A stretch of DNA of 64,000 nucleotides, taken from the NCBI RefSeq assembly GCF_006491645.1, contig NZ_VDCZ01000011.1, positions 1 through 64,000 on the forward strand. Reading direction: 5' to 3'. This document shows, piece by piece, positions 45,933 through 55,701 of this stretch. The notes below the pieces were generated by a model. That model did no database searches and had not been told where the DNA came from. It saw only the letters and a list, made by a program, of their open reading frames with translations. Every line of letters begins with the position of its first letter. Position 1 is the first letter of the stretch. Origin of the DNA: Flavobacterium profundi. GTDB lineage: Bacteria > Bacteroidota > Bacteroidia > Flavobacteriales > Flavobacteriaceae. A program made the translations under genes and the position numbers.

Positions 45933-45940
45933 TATATTTG
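45933..45940 (+). promoter_or_regulatory. Putative -7 box for the large propeller protein
   Basis: TATATTTG fits TAnnTTTG and lies 21 bases before the start codon at 45961. No well-spaced -33 element is evident. Confidence 0.45.
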
Positions 45941-45960
45941 TAAAATTAAACATTCACTCA

Positions 45961-48900
45961 ATGAAAAAAATTATACTCGTATTTCTTTTGTTTTTAAGCA
46001 TTTGCGTTGGTTCTTTTTATTTTTTTAAAAATAATACTACCAAAAGAAATAATCCAAAAGAAATTGCTAAACCACAAAACAATTCAAATAACACACCAAC
46101 TTCAAGTGAAGTGATACTTGTTAGTGAAAAAACAAAGGAAGTAGAAGAAAAAGAAACAAGTACTTCTAAGAACATTTCCAAAAATCAATTGGCTAGTAAC
46201 CCACCTAAATTAGTTAGAAAAGTTATTAATGCTACTAAAAAAGGAAAAAAGAAAACCTTAGAAGAAAGAGCGCAATTTAATGAAGGCCGTTTATTATATG
46301 AATTTTATAGACAGGTAAACCCTAATACAGGTAGCATTTCTGCAAGGGATAAAGAATTAGAAAGAGAAGAGTCTAAAAATGTACCCTTAGCAGATAATGG
46401 TAGCTTTTCAAGAGTCTCTGCACCAAATTATGTAAATCGTGGTCCGGGAAACTTAGGAGGTAGAACGAGATCGTTAGTATATGATAAAAGTGATCCAACA
46501 GGAAACACCATTTTAGCAGGCGCTATTAGTGGCGGTGTATTTAGAACAACGAATGGCGGTGCAAGCTGGACAAAAGTATCGGCTCAAGATGAAATTCATA
46601 ATGTAACTACTATTGCACAAGATCCTAGACCAGGCTTCCAAAATATCTGGTATTATGGTACTGGAGAATCTTTAGGAAATAGTGCTTCCTTAAGTGGTGC
46701 ATTTTATTATGGAAGAGGTATTTGGAAATCTGTAGATAGCGGTTTATCATGGACTCAAATTACTACTTCTAATTCGGTACAAGAAACTTTTGACAGTCGT
46801 TTTGATTTTGTACACCGATTAGCAGTTCATCCGGTTACAGGTGACTTATATGCTGGTATCGCAGGACAATTAGCTAGATATAATGGGACAACTTGGACAG
46901 CTGAAAGAAACGATACGGCTGCATCTAGTAGCAAACTAGTCGATGTAATTATTACTTCAGCAGGAAGAGTGTATTGCGCTTTCTCTGGTAACTCTGATGC
47001 TTCAATCAGAGGAATATGGTCCTCTGCTACAGGTATTGGTGGATGGTCGAGAATTGCAGATAATGGTACTCCAACAGGATGGTCTATGAGTGGCAGAGTT
47101 GTCCTTGGTCTTGCACCTTCTAATGAAAATATTTTATATGCATTATATTTAAAAACAGGTACCACACCTTCACCTGGCGATTGTGATTTATGGAGATGGA
47201 ATCAAGCTACGACTACATGGACTAACTTTTCATCAAAAATTCCTGATGAACCCGGTGGAAGTGCTGGAAATGACCCTTTCAATTCTCAAGGTGCATATGA
47301 TTTAGTAGTCAATGTAAAACCTGATAATGAGAACTTTGTAGTAATTGGTGGTACTAATGCATACAAAATAAGCAACATTAACACAGGGTCTTTTGTGAGA
47401 ATTGGTGGCTATGGAAACCCGAATAACTATGCACAATGGAGTGTGGGTGGTGTAACACATCATCCCGATGTTCATACATTAGTCTTTAATCCAATCACAA
47501 CTAGTATTTTATTGTCTGGTACCGATGGAGGAATTCATCAAACGAATGATATAAATGCCTCTTCAGTAAGTTGGGTAAACCTAAATAATAAATACCAAAC
47601 CTATCAATACTATCATGTAAACATGGATCCTCAATCGGGTTCTGATGGTGTCATTGGTGGAGCGCAAGATAATGGTACAACTGCAGGCGGAACTATCTTT
47701 GGTTTAACAAATCTAACCAATATGACCAGTGTTTTTAGTGGTGATGGTGTAGCAGCTGCTATTTCAAGAGATAATGCTTGTGTTCCTTTCTTCATGGGTT
47801 CACAAGGTGGAAACCTTTATAGAGATTGCCCAACTGGTGCAACTATAACCCCTACAGGTTCCGTTAGTGAATTTGTTACTTATTTTTATTTAGATCCAGA
47901 TAACAACAGTAATTTATATTATGCAGGTAGAAACGTACTTTGGAAAACGAATAATTCCTCTACTGTAACAGCAGGGACTTGGACTAATATGGGGGCAACC
48001 TCACTTAAAGGACATAACGATTATTTTCAAACTTTTTCTACAACTAGAGGTACTTACAATGCGAGTACCAGTTATTTATTATTAGGTGGAGATGAAGGAC
48101 ATATTTATCGTTTAAATGATCCTAGAAATGCTACAAGTTTTTCCGCTGCGGTAGACATTACGCCTCCTGGAGCAACAATTGGCTTTCCATCTATTGTTAC
48201 AGGTTTGGCCATTCATCCAACAAATAGAAATATTGTCTTAGCTACTTATTCTAATTATGGCACACAAAGTATTTTTTATACTACTAATGCAACTGCTGCT
48301 ACTCCAACATGGACATTAGTGGAAAGAAATTTAGCCAGTCACTCTATTCGTTCAGCAGCTATTACACAAGTAAATGGTCAAACGCTGTTCTATGTTGGAA
48401 CCGCAAGAGGATTATATAGTACTACCGACCCTTTAACTACGGATTGGGTAAGACAAGGTGCTAATGAAATAGGATATGCTTTAGTAAGTTCTTTAGCGTA
48501 TCGACATGCAGATGGCACACTTTTAATTGGAACACATGGGAATGGAATGTATCAATCTAAAATTACATTGTGCGATGGTATAACAACAACTTGGAATGGT
48601 TCTTCTTGGTCAAATGGTGTACCTACAGCAACCAGAGAAGCCATTTTTACAGGAGATTTTAGTTCAACAGCTAATCTTGAGGCTTGTACTGTAACCATTA
48701 CAAATAATGCTACAGTCACCTTTAATAGTGGACATACTTTTATTATAGGAGGCGGTTTAACAGTAGATACTGGAGCAAACCTTGTTATTGAAAATAATGC
48801 TGCCTTAAGACAAATTAATAAAGATGATAATTCGGGGTCAATTGTAGTAAAAAGGACTTCTTCTCCAATGATTCGACAAGATTATACGGCATGGTCTTCT

Positions 48901-50142
48901 CCAGTTGCAAACCAACAATTATTAGCTTTTTCTCCGAATACCATCCCAACTCGCTTTTATGAATATTTGTATACAGGAACCACTACGCCAACAGCGTATC
49001 AATCAGTCGATCCATCTACAAATTTCCAAAAAGGTAAAGGGTATATGATTCGTGTAGATAACAATTGGTCCTCTTCTACTCCAGCGGCTTACAACGGACA
49101 ATTTGAAGGTGTTCCTTTTAATGGTGATGTAGTACAGCGCGTAGGTAAAGGTTTCAATGTTTTAGGAAATCCTTATGCTTCTCCTATTAGTGCCGATACT
49201 TTTTTAGATGATAATTTAAATGCGAGTACACTCTATTTTTGGACCAATACAACTCCTGCAACTGGTGGTTCATATCCTCAAAACAACTTTGCTTCCTATA
49301 CTAAATTAGGCGGTGTAGCTGCTTTTGGAAGTGCCAAAATACCAAATGGAACCATTCAAACGGGACAAGGATTTTATGTACAATCTACAGCTTATCAAGA
49401 TTGTTTCTTTAAAAATACGCAACGAGTGAATGCATCGGTTTCTACACAATTTTTCAAATTCAATCAAACTCCTTCTGAAAAACATCTTTTCAGACTTAAT
49501 TTTAATGACGAAAATGTTTCTTATAACCAATTCTTAATTGGATATACAGATGGTGCTACTGATGGCGTTGACAATCTTATTGATGGAAAAATGATTGACA
49601 CTTCTAAACCTTCAATGTACAGTATCATCGATGAAACTGAATATGTCATTCAAGGAAAAGGTTTGCCTTTTAATGATGAAGATAGCATTCCTTTAGGATA
49701 CAAAGTAATCAATGAAGGAAATTATTCTATCTCCATGGAAAATGTAGAAGGTTTATTTGATACACAAGATATTTTTATTAAAGATAAGTTATCCAATATT
49801 GTTACAGATATTAAAAATAACACCTATCATTTTTATTCTAATGCGGGAACATTTGAAGATCGCTTCGAAATTATATATAGAAATACACTGCTATCAAATG
49901 ATCTTATAACTTCAACCAACGCAATTACTATCTTTTCTGACAATGTAGGAATTAATGTAAATTCTACTGAAAAAATTAAGGAAATAACGATTTATGATGT
50001 AGTCGGAAAAACATTATATCAAAACCAAAATGTAAATGCGTCAACTTTTGTTGTGAATAGTTTACCGAAAAACGCTCAGGTACTTCTTGCAAAAGTGACA
50101 GATTACCAAAACCAAGTAACTACCAAAAAAATAGTTTTTTAA
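45961..50142 (+). CDS. Large T9SS-exported protein with BNR/sialidase-like propellers
   Basis: In this 1393-residue protein the signal peptide (ILVFLLFLSICVGSFYF) is followed by a Lys/Glu-rich stretch. A long region (about 150-865) follows with repeated propeller motifs such as SGGVFRTTNGGASWTKVS, GIWKSVDSGLSWTQI and TDGGIHQTNDI, the S-x-D/N-x-G-x-T-W pattern of BNR repeats. A beta-helix or spacer segment follows (ITNNATVTFNSGHTFIIGGG). The C-terminus is a T9SS type A sorting domain (INVNSTEKIKEITIYDVVGK). The catalytic Arg triad of sialidases was not identified, so binding or adhesion is as likely as catalysis. Confidence 0.88.
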   Translation: MKKIILVFLLFLSICVGSFYFFKNNTTKRNNPKEIAKPQNNSNNTPTSSEVILVSEKTKEVEEKETSTSKNISKNQLASNPPKLVRKVINATKKGKKKTLEERAQFNEGRLLYEFYRQVNPNTGSISARDKELEREESKNVPLADNGSFSRVSAPNYVNRGPGNLGGRTRSLVYDKSDPTGNTILAGAISGGVFRTTNGGASWTKVSAQDEIHNVTTIAQDPRPGFQNIWYYGTGESLGNSASLSGAFYYGRGIWKSVDSGLSWTQITTSNSVQETFDSRFDFVHRLAVHPVTGDLYAGIAGQLARYNGTTWTAERNDTAASSSKLVDVIITSAGRVYCAFSGNSDASIRGIWSSATGIGGWSRIADNGTPTGWSMSGRVVLGLAPSNENILYALYLKTGTTPSPGDCDLWRWNQATTTWTNFSSKIPDEPGGSAGNDPFNSQGAYDLVVNVKPDNENFVVIGGTNAYKISNINTGSFVRIGGYGNPNNYAQWSVGGVTHHPDVHTLVFNPITTSILLSGTDGGIHQTNDINASSVSWVNLNNKYQTYQYYHVNMDPQSGSDGVIGGAQDNGTTAGGTIFGLTNLTNMTSVFSGDGVAAAISRDNACVPFFMGSQGGNLYRDCPTGATITPTGSVSEFVTYFYLDPDNNSNLYYAGRNVLWKTNNSSTVTAGTWTNMGATSLKGHNDYFQTFSTTRGTYNASTSYLLLGGDEGHIYRLNDPRNATSFSAAVDITPPGATIGFPSIVTGLAIHPTNRNIVLATYSNYGTQSIFYTTNATAATPTWTLVERNLASHSIRSAAITQVNGQTLFYVGTARGLYSTTDPLTTDWVRQGANEIGYALVSSLAYRHADGTLLIGTHGNGMYQSKITLCDGITTTWNGSSWSNGVPTATREAIFTGDFSSTANLEACTVTITNNATVTFNSGHTFIIGGGLTVDTGANLVIENNAALRQINKDDNSGSIVVKRTSSPMIRQDYTAWSSPVANQQLLAFSPNTIPTRFYEYLYTGTTTPTAYQSVDPSTNFQKGKGYMIRVDNNWSSSTPAAYNGQFEGVPFNGDVVQRVGKGFNVLGNPYASPISADTFLDDNLNASTLYFWTNTTPATGGSYPQNNFASYTKLGGVAAFGSAKIPNGTIQTGQGFYVQSTAYQDCFFKNTQRVNASVSTQFFKFNQTPSEKHLFRLNFNDENVSYNQFLIGYTDGATDGVDNLIDGKMIDTSKPSMYSIIDETEYVIQGKGLPFNDEDSIPLGYKVINEGNYSISMENVEGLFDTQDIFIKDKLSNIVTDIKNNTYHFYSNAGTFEDRFEIIYRNTLLSNDLITSTNAITIFSDNVGINVNSTEKIKEITIYDVVGKTLYQNQNVNASTFVVNSLPKNAQVLLAKVTDYQNQVTTKKIVF

Positions 50143-50170
50143 TGGAATTTTAAATGATTTCAAAAAATAA

Positions 50171-50197
50171 AAAAAGCCTTAAATAAGGCTTTTTTTA
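50171..50197. terminator. Bidirectional terminator
   Basis: AAAAAGCCTT and AAGGCTTTTT pair around an AAAT loop (stem 50171-50180 with 50185-50194), with a T-run on the right and an A-run on the left. It lies between the convergent propeller and TerB-like genes. Confidence 0.85.
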
Positions 50198-50200
50198 TTT

Positions 50201-50605
50201 TTAATTATGTTGTTCTGCAAAAACTGATAATAAGGTTTGTCCATCAATCATTCTATTGGGCGACTTTTTCATCATATGCAATACTCTTTTCATGGCATAA
50301 GGATTCAGTCCCATATTAATGCCTATTTCATTAATCTTTATTTGCTCTCTTTCATGCAAAATACCATCTGCATGCATCAATAAAGCCAAACGGTAAAACT
50401 GACAAATGCGATTGAACTCATCTTTTATAACTTTGACTTCCGATCTATTTTCAAATAATTTATGAAATGTTTCTTTATCAATTTCTAATTCGAGTGAAAT
50501 CATCTCAATGAAATCATACTCTCGATCATGCAATTCACCATCGACTAAGGCAAAGGCTATCATTTCTTGCAACAAACTTATTTTTTCTTGGTAGGTTTCC
50601 ATCAA
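50201..50605 (-). CDS. TerB-like helical protein
   Basis: This all-helical 134-residue protein has two similar halves: LLQEMIAFALVDGELHDREY and YRLALLMHADGILHEREQIK. The D-G-x-L/I-H-x-R-E motif repeated in each is the signature of the TerB/DjlA-N fold, where the acidic residues may bind metal. It is cytoplasmic with no signal peptide. TerB-fold proteins associate with stress or membrane complexes, but single-domain flavobacterial members are uncharacterised. Divergent from the esterase gene at 50649. Confidence 0.75.
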   Translation of the reverse strand: MMETYQEKISLLQEMIAFALVDGELHDREYDFIEMISLELEIDKETFHKLFENRSEVKVIKDEFNRICQFYRLALLMHADGILHEREQIKINEIGINMGLNPYAMKRVLHMMKKSPNRMIDGQTLLSVFAEQHN

Positions 50606-50648
50606 AGCAGTACTTTTATTAAGTTTTATAACCCAAATATAATTAAAA

Positions 50649-51434
50649 ATGAAAAAACTTGGCTTTCTTTTCAGTATCTTTTTTTTAACATCCCTATCGC
50701 TTTGGGCTCAGAAAAGATATTCGCAATTTGAAATTAAAGCACCTCAACTCGATACCATTAAACGCATTTGGGTCTATTTACCCTTAGATTACAATCAATC
50801 TGAAAAAAAATATCCTGTGCTTTACATGCACGATGCACAAAATCTTTTCGATGAAAAAACTGCATTTTCTGGAGAATGGAAAGTCGATGAAACCTTAGAT
50901 AGTTTACAAGCTAAAATTATTGTCATAGGAATAGAACACGGTAATGAAAAAAGAATAGACGAACTCACACCTTATAAAAATGAAAAATATGGTGGTGGTA
51001 ACGCTAACAATTACTTAGATTTTATTGTTTCCACTTTAAAACCGCATATCGATTCGATATATCGTACCAAAACAAATTCAAGAAATACAGGAATAATGGG
51101 AAGTTCACTCGGAGGATTGGTTTCTTTCTATGCCAGCTTAAAATATCCTGATGTCTTTGGGAAAGTGGGTGTTTTTTCTCCTTCTTTTTGGTTTACCAAT
51201 GATATTTATACCCTTACCGAACAAACAAAAAAAATAGACACAAAATATTATTTCATGTGTGGTGACAGTGAAAGTGAAACTATGGTCGACGATATGAATC
51301 AAATGATTCACCTTATCCGACAAAAAAGATGCGATTGTTTGCACCTACATAAAACAAAAATTGTTGCCCATGGAAAACACAATGAAAAACTTTGGTCAAA
51401 AGAATTTGCAAAAGCGTATCTTTGGCTTTTCTAA
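50649..51434 (+). CDS. Exported esterase of the alpha/beta-hydrolase fold (Fes/EstD-like)
   Basis: A signal peptide (SIFFLTSLSLWAQ) precedes an esterase domain. The segment YPVLYMHDAQNLFDEKTAF with GEWKVDETLD is characteristic of the putative esterase family that includes enterobactin and feruloyl esterases. The nucleophile Ser is in IMGSSLGGLVSFYAS. A later His in AHGKHNEKLWSKEF completes the triad. The 261-residue length fits a single domain. The substrate is unknown; no transporter or hydrolase neighbours specify it. Confidence 0.88.
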   Translation: MKKLGFLFSIFFLTSLSLWAQKRYSQFEIKAPQLDTIKRIWVYLPLDYNQSEKKYPVLYMHDAQNLFDEKTAFSGEWKVDETLDSLQAKIIVIGIEHGNEKRIDELTPYKNEKYGGGNANNYLDFIVSTLKPHIDSIYRTKTNSRNTGIMGSSLGGLVSFYASLKYPDVFGKVGVFSPSFWFTNDIYTLTEQTKKIDTKYYFMCGDSESETMVDDMNQMIHLIRQKRCDCLHLHKTKIVAHGKHNEKLWSKEFAKAYLWLF

Positions 51435-51536
51435 ATAAAAAATACAATTTAATTTGTTTAAGCAGGATATTCATTCTTCTATTCAAGTGTTTTTATAATA
51501 AATAGAAGAGAAAATACTATATACATAACAAAATGC

Positions 51537-51591
51537 GTCAGTTCGAGTGTTTTTTATGGAATGAAATGGAATAAAAAATGTATCGAGAGCT
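51537..51591. repeat. REP-like intergenic element, degenerate copy
   Basis: The segment GTCAGTTCGAGTG at the left and TGTATCGAGAGC at the right matches the ends of the element at 59832-59872, with an AT-rich interior that could pair imperfectly. The intergenic position between the esterase and DUF1456 genes fits a palindromic repeat. Confidence 0.5.
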
Positions 51592-51614
51592 TAAATTAAA
51601 AAATAAAAATTAAA

Positions 51615-52046
51615 ATGACAAATAACGATATCTTCAAAAAATTACGCGTAGCGCTACAATTAAGAGACGATCAAATTGTAGAAATCTTACAATTGGTAGA
51701 CTTTAGAGTGTCTAAAGGGGAACTAGGCAACATTTTCAGAAATGAAGAACACCCTAACTATGTAGAATGTGGTGACCAATTATTGCGTAACTTCCTAAAT
51801 GGTTTAGTCATTCATTTAAGAGGCACAAAAGAAAACCCCAAAAACCCTATGGAGGTCATCAAAAGCCATAAAAATACTCCTCCTAAAGAAGGTTCTATAA
51901 AAACGGAAGAACAACCCAAAAAAACAAATTTTAAAAAATCAGAAACGGGTTTTAAACCCAAACCGAAGAAAAAACCGTTTCCTAAAAAAGAACCTATAGT
52001 TGAAAAAGTACGCTTTAAAAACGGAAAAAATAAACCGAAAGAGTAA
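51615..52046 (+). CDS. DUF1456-family protein
   Basis: The protein opens TNNDIFKKLRVALQLRDDQI and contains a second similar half, FRNEEHPNYVECGDQLLRNF, giving the duplicated helical unit of DUF1456 (YehS-like) proteins. The conserved region ends near residue 75. A Lys/Pro-rich tail (KPKPKKKPFPKKEPIVEK) follows and may bind nucleic acid, which is inferred from charge only. It is cytoplasmic, and its stop codon overlaps the next ATG. Confidence 0.88.
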   Translation: MTNNDIFKKLRVALQLRDDQIVEILQLVDFRVSKGELGNIFRNEEHPNYVECGDQLLRNFLNGLVIHLRGTKENPKNPMEVIKSHKNTPPKEGSIKTEEQPKKTNFKKSETGFKPKPKKKPFPKKEPIVEKVRFKNGKNKPKE

Positions 52047-52279
52047 TGGTAATTGGACTATTCGGTTTTATATTTCTTATACTTCCCATTGCTGCCCTTT
52101 TTTATGAAGGATATAAAAGAAAAGGAATAAAACAAGGAGTATTAAACGTTTTGTACTTTGGTACGTTTTCAACTCTAGTTATAATTTTTACTATGTACTA
52201 TGGTCTTAATTTTATCATGCTGATTCCATTCTTTTTCATTCTATTTTTCTTTTATAAATACAAGAATAAAAAAAAATAA
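52046..52279 (+). CDS. Small two-pass membrane protein
   Basis: This 77-residue protein has hydrophobic segments at about 2-20 (IGLFGFIFLILPIAALFYEG) and 35-70 (TLVIIFTMYYGLNFIMLIP, FFFILFFFYKY), ending in a Lys tail. The ATG shares a base with the preceding stop codon, which argues for translational coupling. I do not recognise the family. Confidence 0.6.
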   Translation: MVIGLFGFIFLILPIAALFYEGYKRKGIKQGVLNVLYFGTFSTLVIIFTMYYGLNFIMLIPFFFILFFFYKYKNKKK

Positions 52280-52321
52280 ACATCAACAACGCTCTTTTCA
52301 TTAAAAACCATTTCATTTTTG

Positions 52322-52329
52322 TATTTTTG
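52322..52329 (+). promoter_or_regulatory. Putative -7 box for the BatA-like gene
   Basis: TATTTTTG fits TAnnTTTG and lies 48 bases before the start at 52370. No -33 element was seen. Confidence 0.4.
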
Positions 52330-52369
52330 AACACCGTAACTTGATGGTACTGAAATAAACCTAAAATAC

Positions 52370-54298
52370 ATGCAGTTTAAACATCCTGAGATTTTATACT
52401 TTTTGTTCCTGTTGGTTATACCAATTTTAGTCCATTTATTTCAATTACGTCGCTTTAAAAAAGAATATTTTACCAATGTAAAACTCCTGCGACAACTCCA
52501 ACAACAAACTCGAAAAAGCAGTACAATAAAAAAATGGCTGCTGCTAGCAACACGTTTACTGCTTTTAGCATTTTTAATTTTGGCTTTTGCCCAACCTTTT
52601 TTTACCGCTAAAGAAAGCAAGAGTAAAGATAACGAACTCATTATTTTACTTGATAATTCCTTTTCCATGCAAGCCAAAGGAAGTCGTGGAGAATTGTTGA
52701 AAAGAAGCATTCAAGATATTTTAGAGGCTTTTCCTGAAAATCAAACTTTTTCAATTCTTACCACGAATACTGCTTTTTGGGATGTGGATCGCAAAACAAT
52801 TCAAACGGAACTTCAAAAAATAGACTATTCGGCTTTACCTTTTGAATTGGATTATTTACTCACACAAGTAGCTACTAAAAAACCCAATACTAAAAAAGAT
52901 TACCTTATTATTACAGATGCGGTAGGACTTCAGTCTAAAAAAATGGAACCTGTGTTTGCTGAAAATGAAGTGTATTTTATGCATCCGAAAGCGGAAAATA
53001 AAAACAATATTAGTATCGAAAAAGTAACACTATCACAAGTTTTAGAAACTTTTTATGAAATTACAATTGCCCTGAAATCCTATGGTAAAAACACTGAACC
53101 TGTTTCTCTAGCCGTATATAATCAAGAAAATGTAATAGCAAAATCACAAGTCACTTTTGACACTAACGAAAAAGAATTAAAAATAAACATTCCTAAAGCG
53201 GCTTTTCACGGCAAAGTAGTCTTAGAGGATAATAGCCTAACATATGACAATGCTTATTATTTTAGTATTTCCCAACCTAAAAAACAAAATGTAATTTGTA
53301 TTGGTACTCCCGAAAAAAATAAATTTTTACATAAAATTCTAACGGATAAAGAATTTGTGGTTACCAATACGGAATTGGCACAACTGAATTACAACGCCAT
53401 TGAAAACCAACAAACCATCATTCTTAACGAAATCAAAGAAATCCCACAAGCTTTAGCCACAACTTTGGCTTCTTTTTATTCCAAAGGTGGTAGTGTTATT
53501 GTTATTCCTTCTGAAGAAACGAATGTTCAAAATATCAATAGCTTTTTGAAAAATTTTGGTTCGTTACAGTTGGCTCCAATCAATAAAACCGAAAAACAAA
53601 TTACCAAAATCAGCTTCAATCATCCTTTATATAAGAATGTTTTTGAAAAGAAAATCACGAACTTTCAATATCCAAAAGTAAACCAATACTTTCCTTCTTC
53701 TGGGAAAGGATTGCCTATTTTACAATTGGAAGATCAAGCTAATTTTGCCTTTTCGGTTACCAATACTTTAGGAAACTTATATGTTTTTACAGCGCCTCTA
53801 AACAAACAAAATTCTAATTTTCAGAATTCTCCTTTAATTGTACCTACTATTTATAACATGGCACAAGCCAAGAATAATTCGAAAACAAATACCTTCACTA
53901 TTGGCGAAAATGAAACTTTAGTACTTGAGGCTGCTTTATCCAAAGATGAAGTAGTGAGCGTAACCAATACTACGTATAGTTTTATTCCGCAACAGCAAAT
54001 CATAAGCACAAAAGTGAAACTTTCTTTTGGAGATTATCCTGAAAAAGCCGGAAATTACTCGGTGAAACAAGCCGAAAACGATATACAAGAAATTAGCTTT
54101 AATTACACACGTACAGAAAGCGATTTAAACAACGAAAACAACACACTATTTGATAAAGCAACCAGCGTAAATGATGTAACTACGGTTCTTAACGATTTAG
54201 AATCCAAACGAACCGATACCTCATTATGGAAATGGTTTATTCTAGGAACTCTCCTATTTTTATTGATTGAACTACTAATACAAAAATTTGTAAAATGA
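52370..54298 (+). CDS. BatA/vWA-type membrane protein
   Basis: The first 80 residues match the N-terminal double-transmembrane domain of the BatA family: MQFKHPEILYFLFLLVIPIL, HLFQLRRFKKEYFTNVKLLR, and KKWLLLATRLLLLAFLILAF. A von Willebrand A-like domain follows (ELIILLDNSFSMQAKGSRGE), with the DNSFSM metal-site motif. The rest is a periplasmic beta-rich region. A last transmembrane helix (FILGTLLFLLIELLIQKF) ends it. Bat-like proteins are linked to envelope stress and MoxR ATPases, but none is nearby. Its stop overlaps the start of the next gene as ATGA. Confidence 0.9.
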   Translation: MQFKHPEILYFLFLLVIPILVHLFQLRRFKKEYFTNVKLLRQLQQQTRKSSTIKKWLLLATRLLLLAFLILAFAQPFFTAKESKSKDNELIILLDNSFSMQAKGSRGELLKRSIQDILEAFPENQTFSILTTNTAFWDVDRKTIQTELQKIDYSALPFELDYLLTQVATKKPNTKKDYLIITDAVGLQSKKMEPVFAENEVYFMHPKAENKNNISIEKVTLSQVLETFYEITIALKSYGKNTEPVSLAVYNQENVIAKSQVTFDTNEKELKINIPKAAFHGKVVLEDNSLTYDNAYYFSISQPKKQNVICIGTPEKNKFLHKILTDKEFVVTNTELAQLNYNAIENQQTIILNEIKEIPQALATTLASFYSKGGSVIVIPSEETNVQNINSFLKNFGSLQLAPINKTEKQITKISFNHPLYKNVFEKKITNFQYPKVNQYFPSSGKGLPILQLEDQANFAFSVTNTLGNLYVFTAPLNKQNSNFQNSPLIVPTIYNMAQAKNNSKTNTFTIGENETLVLEAALSKDEVVSVTNTTYSFIPQQQIISTKVKLSFGDYPEKAGNYSVKQAENDIQEISFNYTRTESDLNNENNTLFDKATSVNDVTTVLNDLESKRTDTSLWKWFILGTLLFLLIELLIQKFVK

Positions 54299-55548
54299 CA
54301 ACCGTTTTAATTAAACAAGCAACTATACAAGATCAAAACAGTTCGTTCCACAACCAAACCGTCGACATTAAAATTGAAAACGGTATCATCACTGAAATAG
54401 CAAAAAACATAGCCATTCCTGAAGGTGCAACAGTAGTAGAAAAAGAAAACCTACATGTATCTCCAGGTTGGTTCGACACTTCTGTATCTCTGGGCGAACC
54501 GGGTTATGAAGATCGCGAAACCATTGCTCACGGTTTACAAGTAGCTGCTAAAAGTGGTTTTACCGCTATTGCATTACAACCAAATACAACTCCGGTTATC
54601 GATAACCAAGCACAAGTAAAATTTGTTTTGGAAAGAGCCAAAGAGCAAGCTACTTCCTTGTTTCCTATTGGCGCCCTAACCAAAAATAGCGAAGGACACG
54701 ATTTAGCAGAACTGTTCGATATGAAAAATGCGGGTGCCATTGCTTTTGGAGATTACAACAAAGCCATTCAAGATGCCAATATTCAAAAAATAGCACTACA
54801 ATATGTTCAGGATTTTGACGGATTGGTGATTAGTTATTGCCAAGACAACTCCTTAAAAGGAAAAGGAATTGTAAATGAAGGCATCACCTCTACCCGATTA
54901 GGTTTAAAAGGAATACCCACCTTAGCAGAAGAATTGCATATCGCTCGTAACTTATTTTTATTAGAATATACAGGCGGAAAAGTACACTTCCCTACCATCT
55001 CTACTCAAAAATCGATTGCCTTACTTAAAGAAGCCAAAGCCAAAGGTTTACAAGTAACCTGTAGTGTTGCCGTGCATCATTTGGTGTTAAACGAAGAGGT
55101 GTTAACAGGTTTCGATTCTCGATACAAAATCGCTCCACCTTTACGCGACGAAGCTACTCGTAAAGCTTTGATTGCAGCAGTTTTAGACAATACGATAGAT
55201 TGCATTACTTCCGATCATAATCCATTAGACATTGAACATAAAAAATTGGAATTTGATATGGCAAAAGATGGAACCATTGGGTTAGAAAGTGCTTTTGGAG
55301 CCTTACTTACAGTTTTGCCTTTAGAAGTGGTTCTCGAAAAATTAACTGCAGGAAAAAAAATCTTTGGTCTACCAAAACAGGCTATTGAAATAAACACAAC
55401 AGCCGAATTAACTTTCTTTACACCAACAGGCGAAAGCACGTTTACCAAAGAAAACATTTTATCCAAATCCAAAAATTCAGCTTTCTTAGGACAAAAAGTA
55501 AAAGGAAAAGCTTACGGAATTTACAACAACGGTAAATTGGTAATCTAG
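54295..55548 (+). CDS. Dihydroorotase homologue lacking the HxH metal motif
   Basis: The 417-residue amidohydrolase fold is clear: NLHVSPGWFDTSVSLGEPGY, GFTAIALQPNTTPVIDNQAQ, TSTRLGLKGIPTLAEELHIA and ITSDHNPLDIEHKKLEFDMA. In active dihydroorotases the first strand ends D-x-H-x-H; here it is D61-T-S-V-S65, so both metal-binding His are absent. His residues in VAVHHLVLNE and the Asp in TSDHNPLD remain. It is commonly annotated as pyrC-like in this group, yet may be a non-catalytic partner as in bacterial aspartate transcarbamoylase complexes. Another active copy may exist elsewhere. Confidence 0.88.
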   Translation: MTTVLIKQATIQDQNSSFHNQTVDIKIENGIITEIAKNIAIPEGATVVEKENLHVSPGWFDTSVSLGEPGYEDRETIAHGLQVAAKSGFTAIALQPNTTPVIDNQAQVKFVLERAKEQATSLFPIGALTKNSEGHDLAELFDMKNAGAIAFGDYNKAIQDANIQKIALQYVQDFDGLVISYCQDNSLKGKGIVNEGITSTRLGLKGIPTLAEELHIARNLFLLEYTGGKVHFPTISTQKSIALLKEAKAKGLQVTCSVAVHHLVLNEEVLTGFDSRYKIAPPLRDEATRKALIAAVLDNTIDCITSDHNPLDIEHKKLEFDMAKDGTIGLESAFGALLTVLPLEVVLEKLTAGKKIFGLPKQAIEINTTAELTFFTPTGESTFTKENILSKSKNSAFLGQKVKGKAYGIYNNGKLVI

Positions 55549-55555
55549 AAATTAA

Positions 55556-55700
55556 GATGAAAGATGAAAGAAGAAAGATGAAAGAAGAAAGAAATACAGC
55601 CTGCAACAAATAACAGATAACTGATAACTGATAACTGATAACAGTCAACAACTTTAAACTTTTAAACCATTAAACTTTTAAACCATAAACTTTAAACAAA
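55556..55700 (+). repeat. Simple-sequence intergenic repeats
   Basis: The gap after the dihydroorotase-like gene is made of three short tandem tracts: AAGATGAAAGA/AGAAAG units (about 55556-55590), four copies of GATAACT (about 55613-55641), and ACTTTTAAACCATTAA units (about 55650-55700). It holds no gene. Confidence 0.7.
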
Positions 55701-55701
55701 A

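Noticed and set aside
46827..47165. Minus-strand frame inside the large propeller gene
   Set aside because: It lies wholly within a well-supported T9SS protein and shows no domain or signal peptide.
50201..50605. UvrB-like or excinuclease annotation for the TerB-like protein
   Set aside because: No helicase motif or UVR motif is present; the duplicated D-G-x-L/I-H-x-R-E helices point to the TerB fold.
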